A DNA stretch of 10,747 nucleotides from Actinocrinis sp046724665 (GTDB taxonomy: Bacteria > Actinomycetota > Actinomycetes > Streptomycetales > Catenulisporaceae). The notes below the pieces were generated by a model, which ran no database searches, was not told where the DNA came from, and worked only from the letters and a program-made list of their open reading frames with translations. This document shows, in pieces, positions 1 to 6,596 of this stretch (position 1 is the first letter of the stretch; each line of letters opens with the position of its first letter). The DNA is taken from contig JBKOWZ010000248.1 in NCBI GenBank assembly GCA_046724665.1, positions 1 to 10,747 of the forward strand. The letters run 5' to 3'. The position numbers and the translations under genes are program-made.

Positions 1-564
1 GCGCACTACCGCGCCCTGGCCGCCGCGACGCCGCTCGACCTGATCCTGTACCAGCGCGACCAGCTGGCCTTCAGCCCGCAGACAGTCGTCGAGCTGGCCC
101 GCACGCCGAACATCGCGGGGCTCAAGGACGGCCGCGGCGACCTGGACCTGATGCAGCGGATCGTCAGCGCCGTGCGCACGGCCGGGATCGAGGGCTTCCA
201 GTACTTCAACGGGATGCCGACCGCCGAGGCGACGCAGCGCGCGTACCGCGCGATCGGCGTGCCGCTCTACTCCTCGGCGGTGTTCTGCTTCGCCCCTGAC
301 GTCGCGCTGGCATTCCACACGGCGCTGGACAAGGGTGACGCGGCGACGGCGGACAGGCTGTACGACGTCTTCTTCCGGCCGTACGTCGAGCTGCGCGCCT
401 CGCGCCCCGGGTACGCGGTGTCGCTGGTCAAGGCGCTGACCGTGGCGGCCGGACACCCGGTCGGCGGGGTGCGCGCGCCGCTGACCGAGCCGGATCCGGC
501 GCACGTCGAAGCGGCACTCGGCCTCGTCCGATCCGCCCGTGCCGCGCTGAAGCAGGCGCCCTAG
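1..564 (+). CDS. 5-dehydro-4-deoxyglucarate dehydratase-like protein, C-terminal part (5' end outside window)
   Basis: The frame is open from base 1 to a TAG at 562-564, giving the last 187 residues; the family is usually about 300 residues, so roughly the first third lies upstream. It is a dihydrodipicolinate synthase-superfamily TIM barrel. The conserved tyrosine is in LYQRD (bases 46-60), and the Schiff-base lysine is in IAGLKDGRGDL (lysine at 124-126). The following YFNGMPTAEAT and GVPLYSSAVFCF segments resemble 5-dehydro-4-deoxyglucarate dehydratase, which removes water and CO2 from 5-dehydro-4-deoxyglucarate to give 2,5-dioxopentanoate in glucarate/galactarate breakdown in the cytoplasm. 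A different aldolase/dehydratase of the same superfamily cannot be excluded without the N-terminus. It converges on hisF, with 19 bp between the stops, and looks unrelated to the histidine operon. No clear terminator hairpin is visible in that gap. Confidence 0.85.
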   Translation, partial: AHYRALAAATPLDLILYQRDQLAFSPQTVVELARTPNIAGLKDGRGDLDLMQRIVSAVRTAGIEGFQYFNGMPTAEATQRAYRAIGVPLYSSAVFCFAPDVALAFHTALDKGDAATADRLYDVFFRPYVELRASRPGYAVSLVKALTVAAGHPVGGVRAPLTEPDPAHVEAALGLVRSARAALKQAP

Positions 565-583
565 GGCTCAGTGCCGCAGCGCT

Positions 584-1357
584 TCAGTACCGCACCGGAT
601 GGCCGGCGTCGCGCAGGCTGCGCTTGACCTCGCCGATCGACAGGTCGCCGAAGTGGAAGACGGACGCGGCGAGCACCGCGTCGGCTCCGGCGGCCACGGC
701 CGGGGCGAAGTCGGCCAGCTTGCCCGCGCCGCCGGAGGCGATGACCGGGATGGTCACCTCGCCGCGCACGGCCCGGATCAGCTCGAGGTCGTAGCCGTCC
801 TTGGTGCCGTCCGCGTCCATCGAGTTGAGCAGCACCTCGCCCGCGCCCAACTCGGCCGCGCGGCGCGTCCACCCGACCGCGTCGATGCCGGTGGACCGGC
901 GCCCGCCGTGCGTGGTGACCTCGAAGCCGGACTCGGTCTCGACGCCCTCGGGGCAGCGGCGCGCGTCCACCGACAGCACGAGCACCTGGCTGCCGAAGCG
1001 GTCGGTGATCGCCGAGATCAGCTCGGGCCGGGCGATCGCGGCGGTGTTGACGCCGACCTTGTCCGCGCCCGCGCGCAGCAGCCGGTCCACGTCCTCGACC
1101 GTGCGCACTCCCCCGCCGACGGTCAGCGGGATGAAGACCTGCTCCGCGGTACGCCGCACGACGTCGTACGTCGTCTCCCGGTCGCCCGACGACGCGGTGA
1201 TGTCCAGGAACGTCAGCTCGTCGGCCCCGGCCGCGTCGTAGGCGGCGGCCAGCTCGACCGGGTCGCCCGCGTCGCGCAGGTTCTCGAAGTTGACGCCCTT
1301 GACCACCCGGCCGCCGTCCACGTCCAGGCAGGGGATCACGCGTACGGCCAGGCTCAT
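584..1357 (-). CDS. hisF: Imidazole glycerol phosphate synthase, cyclase subunit HisF
   Basis: HisF (257 aa, normal length) takes ammonia from its partner HisH and converts PRFAR to imidazole glycerol phosphate and AICAR, joining histidine to purine metabolism. The catalytic acid pair of the barrel is visible: D12 in IPCLDVDGGRVVKG and D131 in LSVDARR. Phosphate-binding loops are present (TVGGGVRT near residue 79, IASGGAGK near 207), as is the LLNSMDADGTKDGYD motif near 176. The ATG at 1355-1357 overlaps the TGA of the upstream Rid gene by 4 bp, and a GAGGAA ribosome-binding site lies at 1363-1368 inside that gene, so translational coupling is likely. It is the last gene of the operon here; hisI, which often follows hisF in actinobacteria, is absent and a convergent sugar-acid gene follows instead. 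Confidence 0.98.
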   Translation of the reverse strand: MSLAVRVIPCLDVDGGRVVKGVNFENLRDAGDPVELAAAYDAAGADELTFLDITASSGDRETTYDVVRRTAEQVFIPLTVGGGVRTVEDVDRLLRAGADKVGVNTAAIARPELISAITDRFGSQVLVLSVDARRCPEGVETESGFEVTTHGGRRSTGIDAVGWTRRAAELGAGEVLLNSMDADGTKDGYDLELIRAVRGEVTIPVIASGGAGKLADFAPAVAAGADAVLAASVFHFGDLSIGEVKRSLRDAGHPVRY

Positions 1358-1779
1358 CGGCGTTCCTCGCGAGGGTCGTCGCGGTACGCGTCCACCTCGA
1401 CCTCGACGAGCATCCGGGGGTCGATCAGCTTCGCGACCACGACCATCGTCGCGGCGGGGCGTACCGCGTCGAACAGTTCCTTGTGCGCCCGCCCGACCTC
1501 GTCCATGTCACGCGGGTGCACCACGTACATGCGGGTGCGCACGATGTCCGTGCGCGCGAAACCCGCCTCCGACAGCGCCTTGAGCGAGACGTTGAACGCG
1601 GTGAGGGCCTGGTTGTACGGGTCGCCCTCGTGGTTCACGATGCCGTTGATCACGGCCGTGCTGCCGGAGACGTACGCGTTGGGCCCGGCGACGACCAGGC
1701 GGGAGTAGCCGAACTTCTCCTCGTAGGGGCCGCCCGAACCGTATCTGCCGCTGATGTTCGTCGGGACGCCGCTGCTCAT
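1354..1779 (-). CDS. Rid (YjgF/YER057c/UK114) family protein lacking the RidA catalytic arginine
   Basis: A 141-residue cytoplasmic protein of the Rid family, typically a trimer with active sites between subunits. Family features visible are the VSGSTAV strand near residue 37, the DIVRTRMYVV strand near 78, and the C-terminal LVEVEVDAY strand, where E126 matches Glu120 of E. coli RidA. RidA deaminates reactive enamine/imine intermediates such as 2-aminoacrylate and needs an arginine in the PARS motif. Here that stretch reads RPAATMVVV, with A110 where the arginine should be. It therefore belongs with the Arg-less Rid groups, whose activity is not established, and should not be called RidA. 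It starts ATGA-overlapped with priA, with GGAGG at 1790-1794, and ends ATGA-overlapped with hisF, so it is made together with histidine enzymes. From memory, Streptomyces his operons carry a Rid gene at this position. Confidence 0.9.
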   Translation of the reverse strand: MSSGVPTNISGRYGSGGPYEEKFGYSRLVVAGPNAYVSGSTAVINGIVNHEGDPYNQALTAFNVSLKALSEAGFARTDIVRTRMYVVHPRDMDEVGRAHKELFDAVRPAATMVVVAKLIDPRMLVEVEVDAYRDDPREERR

Positions 1780-2513
1780 CGGGACACCGCCTCCAGGGCC
1801 TGTTCAAGAGTGAACGCGCCCGAGTACAGCGCCTTTCCCACGATAACGCCCTCGACGCCGAGCGGGACGAGCTCTTGCAGAGCCTTGAGATCGGCGAGGG
1901 CGGAAACCCCGCCCGAGGCGACGATCGGCCGATCGGTGGCCGCGCACACCCGGCGGTACAGCTCGACGTTCGGCCCGAGCAGCATGCCGTCCTTGTTCAC
2001 GTCGGTGATCACGTAGCGGGCGCAGCCCTCGCGGTCCAGCCGCTCAAGCGCCTCGAACAGCTCGCCGCCGTCGCTGGTCCAGCCCCGGCCGCGCAGCCGC
2101 CATGAGCCGTCCTCCAGCCGGGCGTCGAGGCCGACCGCGACGCGGTCGCCGTGCTCGGCGATGACCTTGGCCACCCACGCGGGCTGCTCCATCGCGGCGG
2201 TGCCGAGGTTCACCCGGGCGCAGCCGGTGGCCAGCGCCGCGCGCAGCGAGTCGTCGTCCCGGATGCCGCCGGACAGCTCGACCTTCACCTCCAGCCGGTC
2301 GATCACCCGGGCGAGCAGCTCGCGGTTGTTCCCGCGGCCGAAGGCGGCGTCGAGATCGACCAGGTGCACCCATTCGGCCCCGGCCTGCTGCCAGGCCAGC
2401 GCGGCGTCCAGCGGGTCGCCGTAGTCGGTCGCGGTGTCGGCGGCGCCCTGGACCAGCCGGACCGCCTGGCCGTCCTGCACATCGACGGCGGGCAGCAGTT
2501 CGAGCTTGGGCAT
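1776..2513 (-). CDS. priA: Bifunctional ProFAR / phosphoribosylanthranilate isomerase PriA (HisA/TrpF)
   Basis: A 245-residue TIM-barrel enzyme with the length and motifs of actinobacterial PriA. It performs the Amadori isomerisation of ProFAR to PRFAR in histidine synthesis and, in this subfamily, the TrpF reaction of tryptophan synthesis. Residues known to matter in Mycobacterium tuberculosis PriA fall at identical numbers: D11 (PAVDVQDG), R19 (AVRLVQG), R143 and W145 (RGRGWTSDGG), and D175 (ITDVNKDG). Arg143 and Trp145 are the pair used for the PRA substrate, so dual function is well supported by inference; whether a separate trpF exists in the genome cannot be seen. The ATG at 2511-2513 has an AAGGA ribosome-binding site at 2521-2525, and the gene follows hisH after a 58-bp gap. 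Its TGA overlaps the Rid start by 4 bp. Confidence 0.96.
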   Translation of the reverse strand: MPKLELLPAVDVQDGQAVRLVQGAADTATDYGDPLDAALAWQQAGAEWVHLVDLDAAFGRGNNRELLARVIDRLEVKVELSGGIRDDDSLRAALATGCARVNLGTAAMEQPAWVAKVIAEHGDRVAVGLDARLEDGSWRLRGRGWTSDGGELFEALERLDREGCARYVITDVNKDGMLLGPNVELYRRVCAATDRPIVASGGVSALADLKALQELVPLGVEGVIVGKALYSGAFTLEQALEAVSR

Positions 2514-2525
2514 GGGCGGCTTCCT

Positions 2526-2549
2526 TATCCGAGTCCGTATCCGAGTGCG
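2526..2549. repeat. 12-bp imperfect tandem repeat upstream of priA
   Basis: TATCCGAGTCCG (2526-2537) is followed directly by TATCCGAGTGCG (2538-2549), one mismatch, and then by a partial GAGTGC. It lies in the 58-bp hisH-priA gap, adjacent to the priA ribosome-binding site at 2521-2525. It is probably a replication-slippage product; no function can be read from it. Confidence 0.8.
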
Positions 2550-2571
2550 AGTGCCGGGGTCAGCCGGCCGG

Positions 2572-3207
2572 TCAGAGGCTGGAGACCCAGTTCGCGAGCA
2601 GCGCGGCGCCCGCGTCGCCCGACTTCTCCGGGTGGAACTGCGTCGCCCACAGCGCGCCGTTCTCCACGGCCGCGACGAAGGGCCGCTTGCCGTAGCGGCA
2701 CCAGGCGACCTTCGGCGCGGGCAGCGGGTCGGTGTCGTAGAGCTGCCAGTCCTGCACGGCGTAGGAGTGCACGAAGTAGAACCGGGTGTCCTCGGCCAGC
2801 CCGGCGAACATCCTGCCGCCCTCGGGCAGCTCGAGCCGGTTCCAGCCCATGTGCGGCACCACCGGGGCGTCGATGCGCTCGACGGTGCCGGGCCACTCGG
2901 CGCAGCCCTCGCTCTCCACGCCGTGCTCGATCCCGCGCGCGAACAGGATCTGCATCCCGACGCAGACGCCGAGCACGGGGCGCGACCCGGCCAGCCGGCG
3001 GCCGATGATCCGCTCGCCGCGCACCGAGCGCAGCCCGTCCATGCAGGCCGCGTAGGCGCCGACGCCGGGGACGAACAGCCCGTCCGCCTCCAGCGCGGTG
3101 GCGAAGTCGGCGGTGACGGTCACCTCGACGCCGTGGCGCGCGACGGCGCGTTCAGCGGAACGGATGTTGCCGGAGCCGTAGTCGAGGATCGCGACGCGCT
3201 TGGTCAC
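2572..3207 (-). CDS. hisH: Imidazole glycerol phosphate synthase, glutamine amidotransferase subunit HisH
   Basis: HisH (211 aa, normal length) hydrolyses glutamine and passes ammonia to HisF. The class I amidotransferase triad is complete: nucleophile C82 in LGVCVGMQ, and H192 and E194 in ATQFHPEKS. The N-terminal ILDYGSGNIRS, the FVPGVGAY oxyanion-strand region near residue 45, VPHMGWN near 117 and YFVHSYA near 144 are all typical of HisH and separate it from other amidotransferases. The start is GTG at 3205-3207, preceded by GAGG at 3216-3219. No upstream in-frame start improves on this, because the conserved N-terminus begins at residue 5. It lies 46 bp after the small membrane protein gene, the second largest gap in the operon, and that gap contains one unit of an exact 16-bp duplication. 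Confidence 0.98.
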   Translation of the reverse strand: MTKRVAILDYGSGNIRSAERAVARHGVEVTVTADFATALEADGLFVPGVGAYAACMDGLRSVRGERIIGRRLAGSRPVLGVCVGMQILFARGIEHGVESEGCAEWPGTVERIDAPVVPHMGWNRLELPEGGRMFAGLAEDTRFYFVHSYAVQDWQLYDTDPLPAPKVAWCRYGKRPFVAAVENGALWATQFHPEKSGDAGAALLANWVSSL

Positions 3208-3237
3208 CGTGTCCGCCTCACCATCGCCGCGCCCCGA

Positions 3238-3269
3238 TCACTTCCACCGCAGCTCACTTCCACCGCAGC
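3238..3269. repeat. Exact 16-bp tandem duplication across the stop codon of the small membrane gene
   Basis: TCACTTCCACCGCAGC occurs twice head to tail with no mismatch (3238-3253 and 3254-3269). The 3254-3269 copy encodes the last residues (LRWK) and the TGA of the small membrane protein; the other copy lies just outside it, in the gap before hisH. Because 16 is not a multiple of three, the second TGA is out of frame. This looks like a recent slippage event. Confidence 0.95.
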
Positions 3270-3415
3270 ACGCCGGCCGCGATCGCCATCGCCGCGCAGA
3301 CGCCGAGCAGTCCGGTCAGCACCTTCGGCAGGCCCTGCCTGGCGAACGAGACGACCCCGCCGATCAGGAACAGGCCGAGGAAGATGAGGAACGCCGCCGC
3401 GTAGCTGCCGGTCAC
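3254..3415 (-). CDS. Small two-helix membrane protein in the histidine operon, unknown function
   Basis: I do not recognise a named family. The 53-residue product has two hydrophobic stretches, about residues 5-21 (YAAAFLIFLGLFLIGGV) and 30-49 (VLTGLLGVCAAMAIAAGVL), separated by a short basic loop (SFARQGLPK) and ended by RWK, so it should be a two-pass hairpin in the cytoplasmic membrane. I chose the GTG at 3413-3415 because it overlaps the hisB TGA as GTGA, the same junction type seen elsewhere in this operon, with AAGGGT a few bases upstream. An ATG at 3464-3466 in the same frame would add 17 charged residues and lie deep inside hisB, which is less likely. From memory, small membrane ORFs occur between hisB and hisH in other actinobacteria; this was not checked. 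Confidence 0.8.
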   Translation of the reverse strand: MTGSYAAAFLIFLGLFLIGGVVSFARQGLPKVLTGLLGVCAAMAIAAGVLRWK

Positions 3416-4032
3416 AGCACACCCTTCGTGCTCGGCACGCCGACGACCCTCGGGTCGTGCGCGCACGCGTCGCGCAGCGCCCGCGCGACCGCCTTGAACT
3501 GGGCCTCGACGATGTGGTGCGCGTTGCGGCCGTACGGCACGTCCAGGTGCAGGCAGATCTGCGCCTGCGCCACGAAGGATTCGAAGATGTGCCGGGTGAG
3601 CGTGGTGTCGTAGGACCCGATCATCGGGGCGATCCGCTCCGGCTCGCGGTGCACCAGGTAGGGCCGCCCGGACAGGTCCACGATCGCGTGCGCGGCTGCC
3701 TCGTCGAGCGGCACCCAGCAGTCGGCGAACCGGCGGATGCCGACCTTGTCGCCGAGCGCCTCGCGGAACGCCGAGCCGAGCGCGAGCGCGGTGTCCTCGA
3801 CCGTGTGGTGCGCGTCCACGTGCAGGTCACCGGCGGTCTTGACGGTCAGGTCGAACAGGCCGTGCTTGCCGAGCTGGGCGAGCATGTGGTCGTAGAAGCC
3901 GACGCCGGTCTCCACGTCCACCCGGCCGGTCCCGTCCAGGTCGATCTCGACCAGGACCGTGGACTCCTTGGTGGCGCGCTCGACCCGCCCGACCCGCTGC
4001 CGCGCTCCGGCGCGCTCGTCGCTCACGCTCAC
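3412..4032 (-). CDS. hisB: Imidazoleglycerol-phosphate dehydratase HisB (monofunctional)
   Basis: This enzyme dehydrates imidazole glycerol phosphate to imidazole acetol phosphate using a di-manganese centre. The two family signatures are present: DAHHTVEDTA (H75, H76, E79) and GRNAHHIVEAQFKA (H172, H173, E176), plus GFYDHML near 45 and the C-terminal STKGVL. At 206 residues it is the monofunctional form, without the histidinol-phosphatase domain fused in E. coli HisB, so a separate HisN-type phosphatase must act elsewhere. The GTG start at 4030-4032 overlaps the hisC TGA (GTGA) and has a strong AAGGAG site at 4038-4043, spaced 5 bases. A second GTG two codons in is a possible alternative start. 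Its own TGA overlaps the GTG of the small membrane protein gene by 4 bp. Confidence 0.98.
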   Translation of the reverse strand: MSVSDERAGARQRVGRVERATKESTVLVEIDLDGTGRVDVETGVGFYDHMLAQLGKHGLFDLTVKTAGDLHVDAHHTVEDTALALGSAFREALGDKVGIRRFADCWVPLDEAAAHAIVDLSGRPYLVHREPERIAPMIGSYDTTLTRHIFESFVAQAQICLHLDVPYGRNAHHIVEAQFKAVARALRDACAHDPRVVGVPSTKGVL

Positions 4033-5150
4033 AGAATCTCCTTCAGTGCGTCCAGGAACGCGCCGGTCTCCGCCGGCGTCCCGGCGGTGACGCGCAGCAT
4101 CCCCGGCAGGCCGACGTCGCGCACCAGCACGCCGCGGTCGAGCAGCGCCTGCCAGACCGCCTTCGCGTCCCGGTGCCCGGCCGCGGGCCCGGCGTGCGCG
4201 CTGACGCCGAAGGCCACGAAGTTCGCGTCGGAAGGTACGACCGGCAGGCCGAGCGCGGTCAGCTCGTCCACGATCCGGTCACGCTGCGCCTTGACGGCGT
4301 TGACGGTACCAAGCAGCGCATCGACGTGCGCGAGCGCGGTGCGCGCGGCGGCCTGGGTCAGCGCGGAGAGGTGGTAGGGCAGCCGGACCAGCAGCAGCGC
4401 GTCGATCACCGCGGGGTCGGCGGCGAGGTACCCGACGCGCGCGCCGGCCATCGCGAAGGCCTTCGACATGGTCCGGGTGACGATCAGCCGCGGCCTGCCC
4501 GGCAGCAGCGTGAGCGCGGAGGCGGTGCCCGGCCGGAAGAACTCGGCGTAGGCCTCGTCGATCACGACCATGCCGGGCGCGGCGTCCGCCACGGCCTCGA
4601 CCAGCTCCAGCGGCGCGGCGGTGCCGGTCGGGTTGTTCGGCGAGGTGAGGAAGACCACGTCGGGCCGGTGCCGCCGGATCGCGGCGACCGCCTTCGCCGG
4701 GTCGAGGGTGAAGTCCGGCTCGCGCGGCTCGGCGATCCAGGCGGTGCCGGTGGCCAGCGAGATGAGCCGGTGCATGGTGTAGGAGGGCTCGAACCCGAGC
4801 GCGGACCGGCCGGCCCCGGCGAAGCACTGCAAGATCTGCTGGATGACCTCGTTCGAGCCGTTGGCGGCCCACAGCTGGCGGCCGGTCAGCCCGTGGCCGA
4901 GGTACTGCGCGAGGTCCTTGCGCAGCTCGACCGCGTCCCGGTCGGGGTAGCGGTTCAGCGTGGCGGCCACCTCGACGACCGCGTCGCGCAGGTCGGCGAC
5001 GAGCTCGGGCGGCGGCGGGTACGGGTTCTCGTTCGTGTTCAGCAGCACCGGGACGTCGAGCTGCGGCGCGCCGTACGGGGTCAGCGCGCGCAAGTCGTCG
5101 CGTATCGGCAGCTCCCACCAGGAGACGGGGCCGTCCTGCGTCGTCGTCAC
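4029..5150 (-). CDS. hisC: Histidinol-phosphate aminotransferase HisC
   Basis: A fold-type I, PLP-dependent aminotransferase of 373 residues, near the usual length. It converts imidazole acetol phosphate plus glutamate to histidinol phosphate. The PLP lysine is K230 in TRTMSKAFAMAG, followed by the phosphate-binding arginine in GARVGYL (R238). SPNNPTG (170-176) and VIDEAYAEF (D198, Y201) form the cofactor pocket, and R353 in LRVTAGTP should bind the substrate carboxylate. The N-terminal LNTNENPYPPP is typical of HisC. The GTG start at 5148-5150 shares one base with the hisD TAG (TAGTG), with GGAG at 5159-5162 upstream, so it is translationally coupled to hisD. Substrate specificity toward histidinol phosphate rests mainly on the operon context, which is unambiguous. 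Confidence 0.97.
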   Translation of the reverse strand: MTTTQDGPVSWWELPIRDDLRALTPYGAPQLDVPVLLNTNENPYPPPPELVADLRDAVVEVAATLNRYPDRDAVELRKDLAQYLGHGLTGRQLWAANGSNEVIQQILQCFAGAGRSALGFEPSYTMHRLISLATGTAWIAEPREPDFTLDPAKAVAAIRRHRPDVVFLTSPNNPTGTAAPLELVEAVADAAPGMVVIDEAYAEFFRPGTASALTLLPGRPRLIVTRTMSKAFAMAGARVGYLAADPAVIDALLLVRLPYHLSALTQAAARTALAHVDALLGTVNAVKAQRDRIVDELTALGLPVVPSDANFVAFGVSAHAGPAAGHRDAKAVWQALLDRGVLVRDVGLPGMLRVTAGTPAETGAFLDALKEIL

Positions 5151-6595
5151 TACGGGATCTCCGTCTCCGGGGGCGCGTCGGCGAACTCGGGGTACCTGCT
5201 GGTCAGATCGTCGGCGGCGTCCTCGCTCCCGGCCCCGGATCCCGCGGCCCCGGCGTCCGGGGCCGCCGGCCCCGCCTCGTGCGGGAAGCGGATCGTGACG
5301 GCCTCGCCGTGCGCGGGCAGGTCCTCCGCGTTGGCCAGCGCGACCACGTGGTGCGCGACCTCGGCGAGCGCGGCGTCGCTGTACTCGACGATGTGCACGC
5401 CCTTGAGGAAGGACTGCACCGACAGCCCGGAGGAGTGGCAGGCGCAGCCGCCGGTCGGCAGCACGTGGTTGGACCCGGCGGCGTAGTCGCCGAGCGAGAC
5501 CGGCGAGTACGGCCCGACGAACACCGCCCCGGCGTTGCGCACCCGGCCGGCGACCACGCGGGCGTTCGAGGTCTGGATCTCCAGGTGCTCGGCGGCGTAG
5601 GCGTTGACCACGGCGAGCCCGGCCTCCAGGTCGTCCACCAGCACGATGGCGGACTGGCGGCCGCCGAGCGCGGCGGTGATGCGCTGCGCGTGCTTGGTCG
5701 CCGGGACCTGCCTGCCCAGCTCGACCTCGACCGCCTCGGCCAGCGCGACGGCGTCGGTGACCAGCACCGCGGCGGCCAGCGGGTCGTGCTCGGCCTGGCT
5801 GATCAGGTCGGCGGCGACGTGCGCCGGGCTGGCGCTGAGGTCCGCCAGGACGGCGATCTCGGTCGGCCCGGCCTCGGCGTCGATGCCGATGCGGCCCTTG
5901 AGCAGCCGCTTGGCCGCCGCGACGTAGACGTTGCCCGGCCCGGTGACCAAGTCAACCGGCGCGCACCGGGTCGAGCCCTGGCCCGCGCCGTACGCGAACA
6001 TCGCGACGGCTTGGGCGCCGCCGGCCGCGTAGACCTCGTCGACGCCGAGCAGCGCGCAGGCAGCCAGGATCGTCGGGTGCGGCAGGCCGCCGTGCTCCTT
6101 CTGCGGCGGCGAGGCGACGGCGACCGAGCCGACTCCGGCGACCTGCGCCGGGATCACGTTCATCACGACCGAGGACGGGTAGACGGCCAGGCCGCCGGGC
6201 ACGTAGAGGCCGACCCGGTCCACCGGGATCCACCGCTCGGTCACCGCGCCGCCAGGCACGACCTGCGTGCGCACGTCGCGGCGCTTCTGGTCGGTGTGCA
6301 CCTTGCGCGCGCGCCGGATCGACTCCTCCAGCGCGGCGCGCACCTGCGGGTCGAGCTCGGTGAGCGCGTGCGTCAGCGCCTCGCGGGCGACCCGGATCGA
6401 ATGAAGCCGTACGCCGTCGAAGCGCTCCCCGTACTCGATCACCGCCGTTTCGCCGCGCAGACGCACGTCCTCGCAGATCGGCCGGACGGCCTCGACGGCG
6501 GTCTCGACGTCCAGTTCGGCGCGCGGCACCAGCGTGCGCAGATCGATCGAACCCCCAGTCAGGTCCATCCCCCGCAAATCGATACGCGTGATCAC
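5150..6595 (-). CDS. hisD: Histidinol dehydrogenase HisD with C-terminal acidic extension
   Basis: HisD oxidises histidinol to histidine in two NAD-dependent steps with one zinc per site. With the GTG start at 6593-6595 the protein is 481 aa. Expected zinc ligands are Q267 and H270 (ISQAEHDP), D370 (LGDYAAGSNH) and H429 (PAHGEAV); the catalytic Glu-His pair is E336/H337 (YAAEHLEIQT). The GTG is preferred because conserved HisD sequence begins at once (VITRIDLRG) and it sits 6 bases after a TACACT -10-like box. A longer in-frame start at 6694 would add 33 non-conserved residues reading through the promoter and palindrome. The conserved domain ends near residue 438, and about 43 further residues rich in Ala, Gly, Asp and Glu follow, ending SRYPEFADAPPETEIP; typical HisD is about 430-440 aa. 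It is the first gene of the operon. Confidence 0.95.
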   Translation of the reverse strand: MITRIDLRGMDLTGGSIDLRTLVPRAELDVETAVEAVRPICEDVRLRGETAVIEYGERFDGVRLHSIRVAREALTHALTELDPQVRAALEESIRRARKVHTDQKRRDVRTQVVPGGAVTERWIPVDRVGLYVPGGLAVYPSSVVMNVIPAQVAGVGSVAVASPPQKEHGGLPHPTILAACALLGVDEVYAAGGAQAVAMFAYGAGQGSTRCAPVDLVTGPGNVYVAAAKRLLKGRIGIDAEAGPTEIAVLADLSASPAHVAADLISQAEHDPLAAAVLVTDAVALAEAVEVELGRQVPATKHAQRITAALGGRQSAIVLVDDLEAGLAVVNAYAAEHLEIQTSNARVVAGRVRNAGAVFVGPYSPVSLGDYAAGSNHVLPTGGCACHSSGLSVQSFLKGVHIVEYSDAALAEVAHHVVALANAEDLPAHGEAVTIRFPHEAGPAAPDAGAAGSGAGSEDAADDLTSRYPEFADAPPETEIP

Positions 6596-6596
6596 C

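Noticed and set aside
565..583. Terminator between the sugar-acid gene and hisF
   Set aside because: The 19-bp gap has no stable GC-rich stem followed by T residues on either strand; only a loose direct repeat (CAGTGCCGCA / CAGTACCGCA) is seen nearby.
599..1708. A 369-codon plus-strand frame over hisF and the Rid gene (and similar long frames over priA, hisB, hisC and hisD)
   Set aside because: All are antisense shadows of well-supported histidine genes, with low-complexity Arg/Ala/Gly/Val products and no motifs.
3204..3422. An alternative 72-codon minus-strand frame overlapping the small membrane protein gene
   Set aside because: It overlaps the membrane gene in another frame, is Arg-rich with no hydrophobic segments, and lacks the GTGA junction with hisB.
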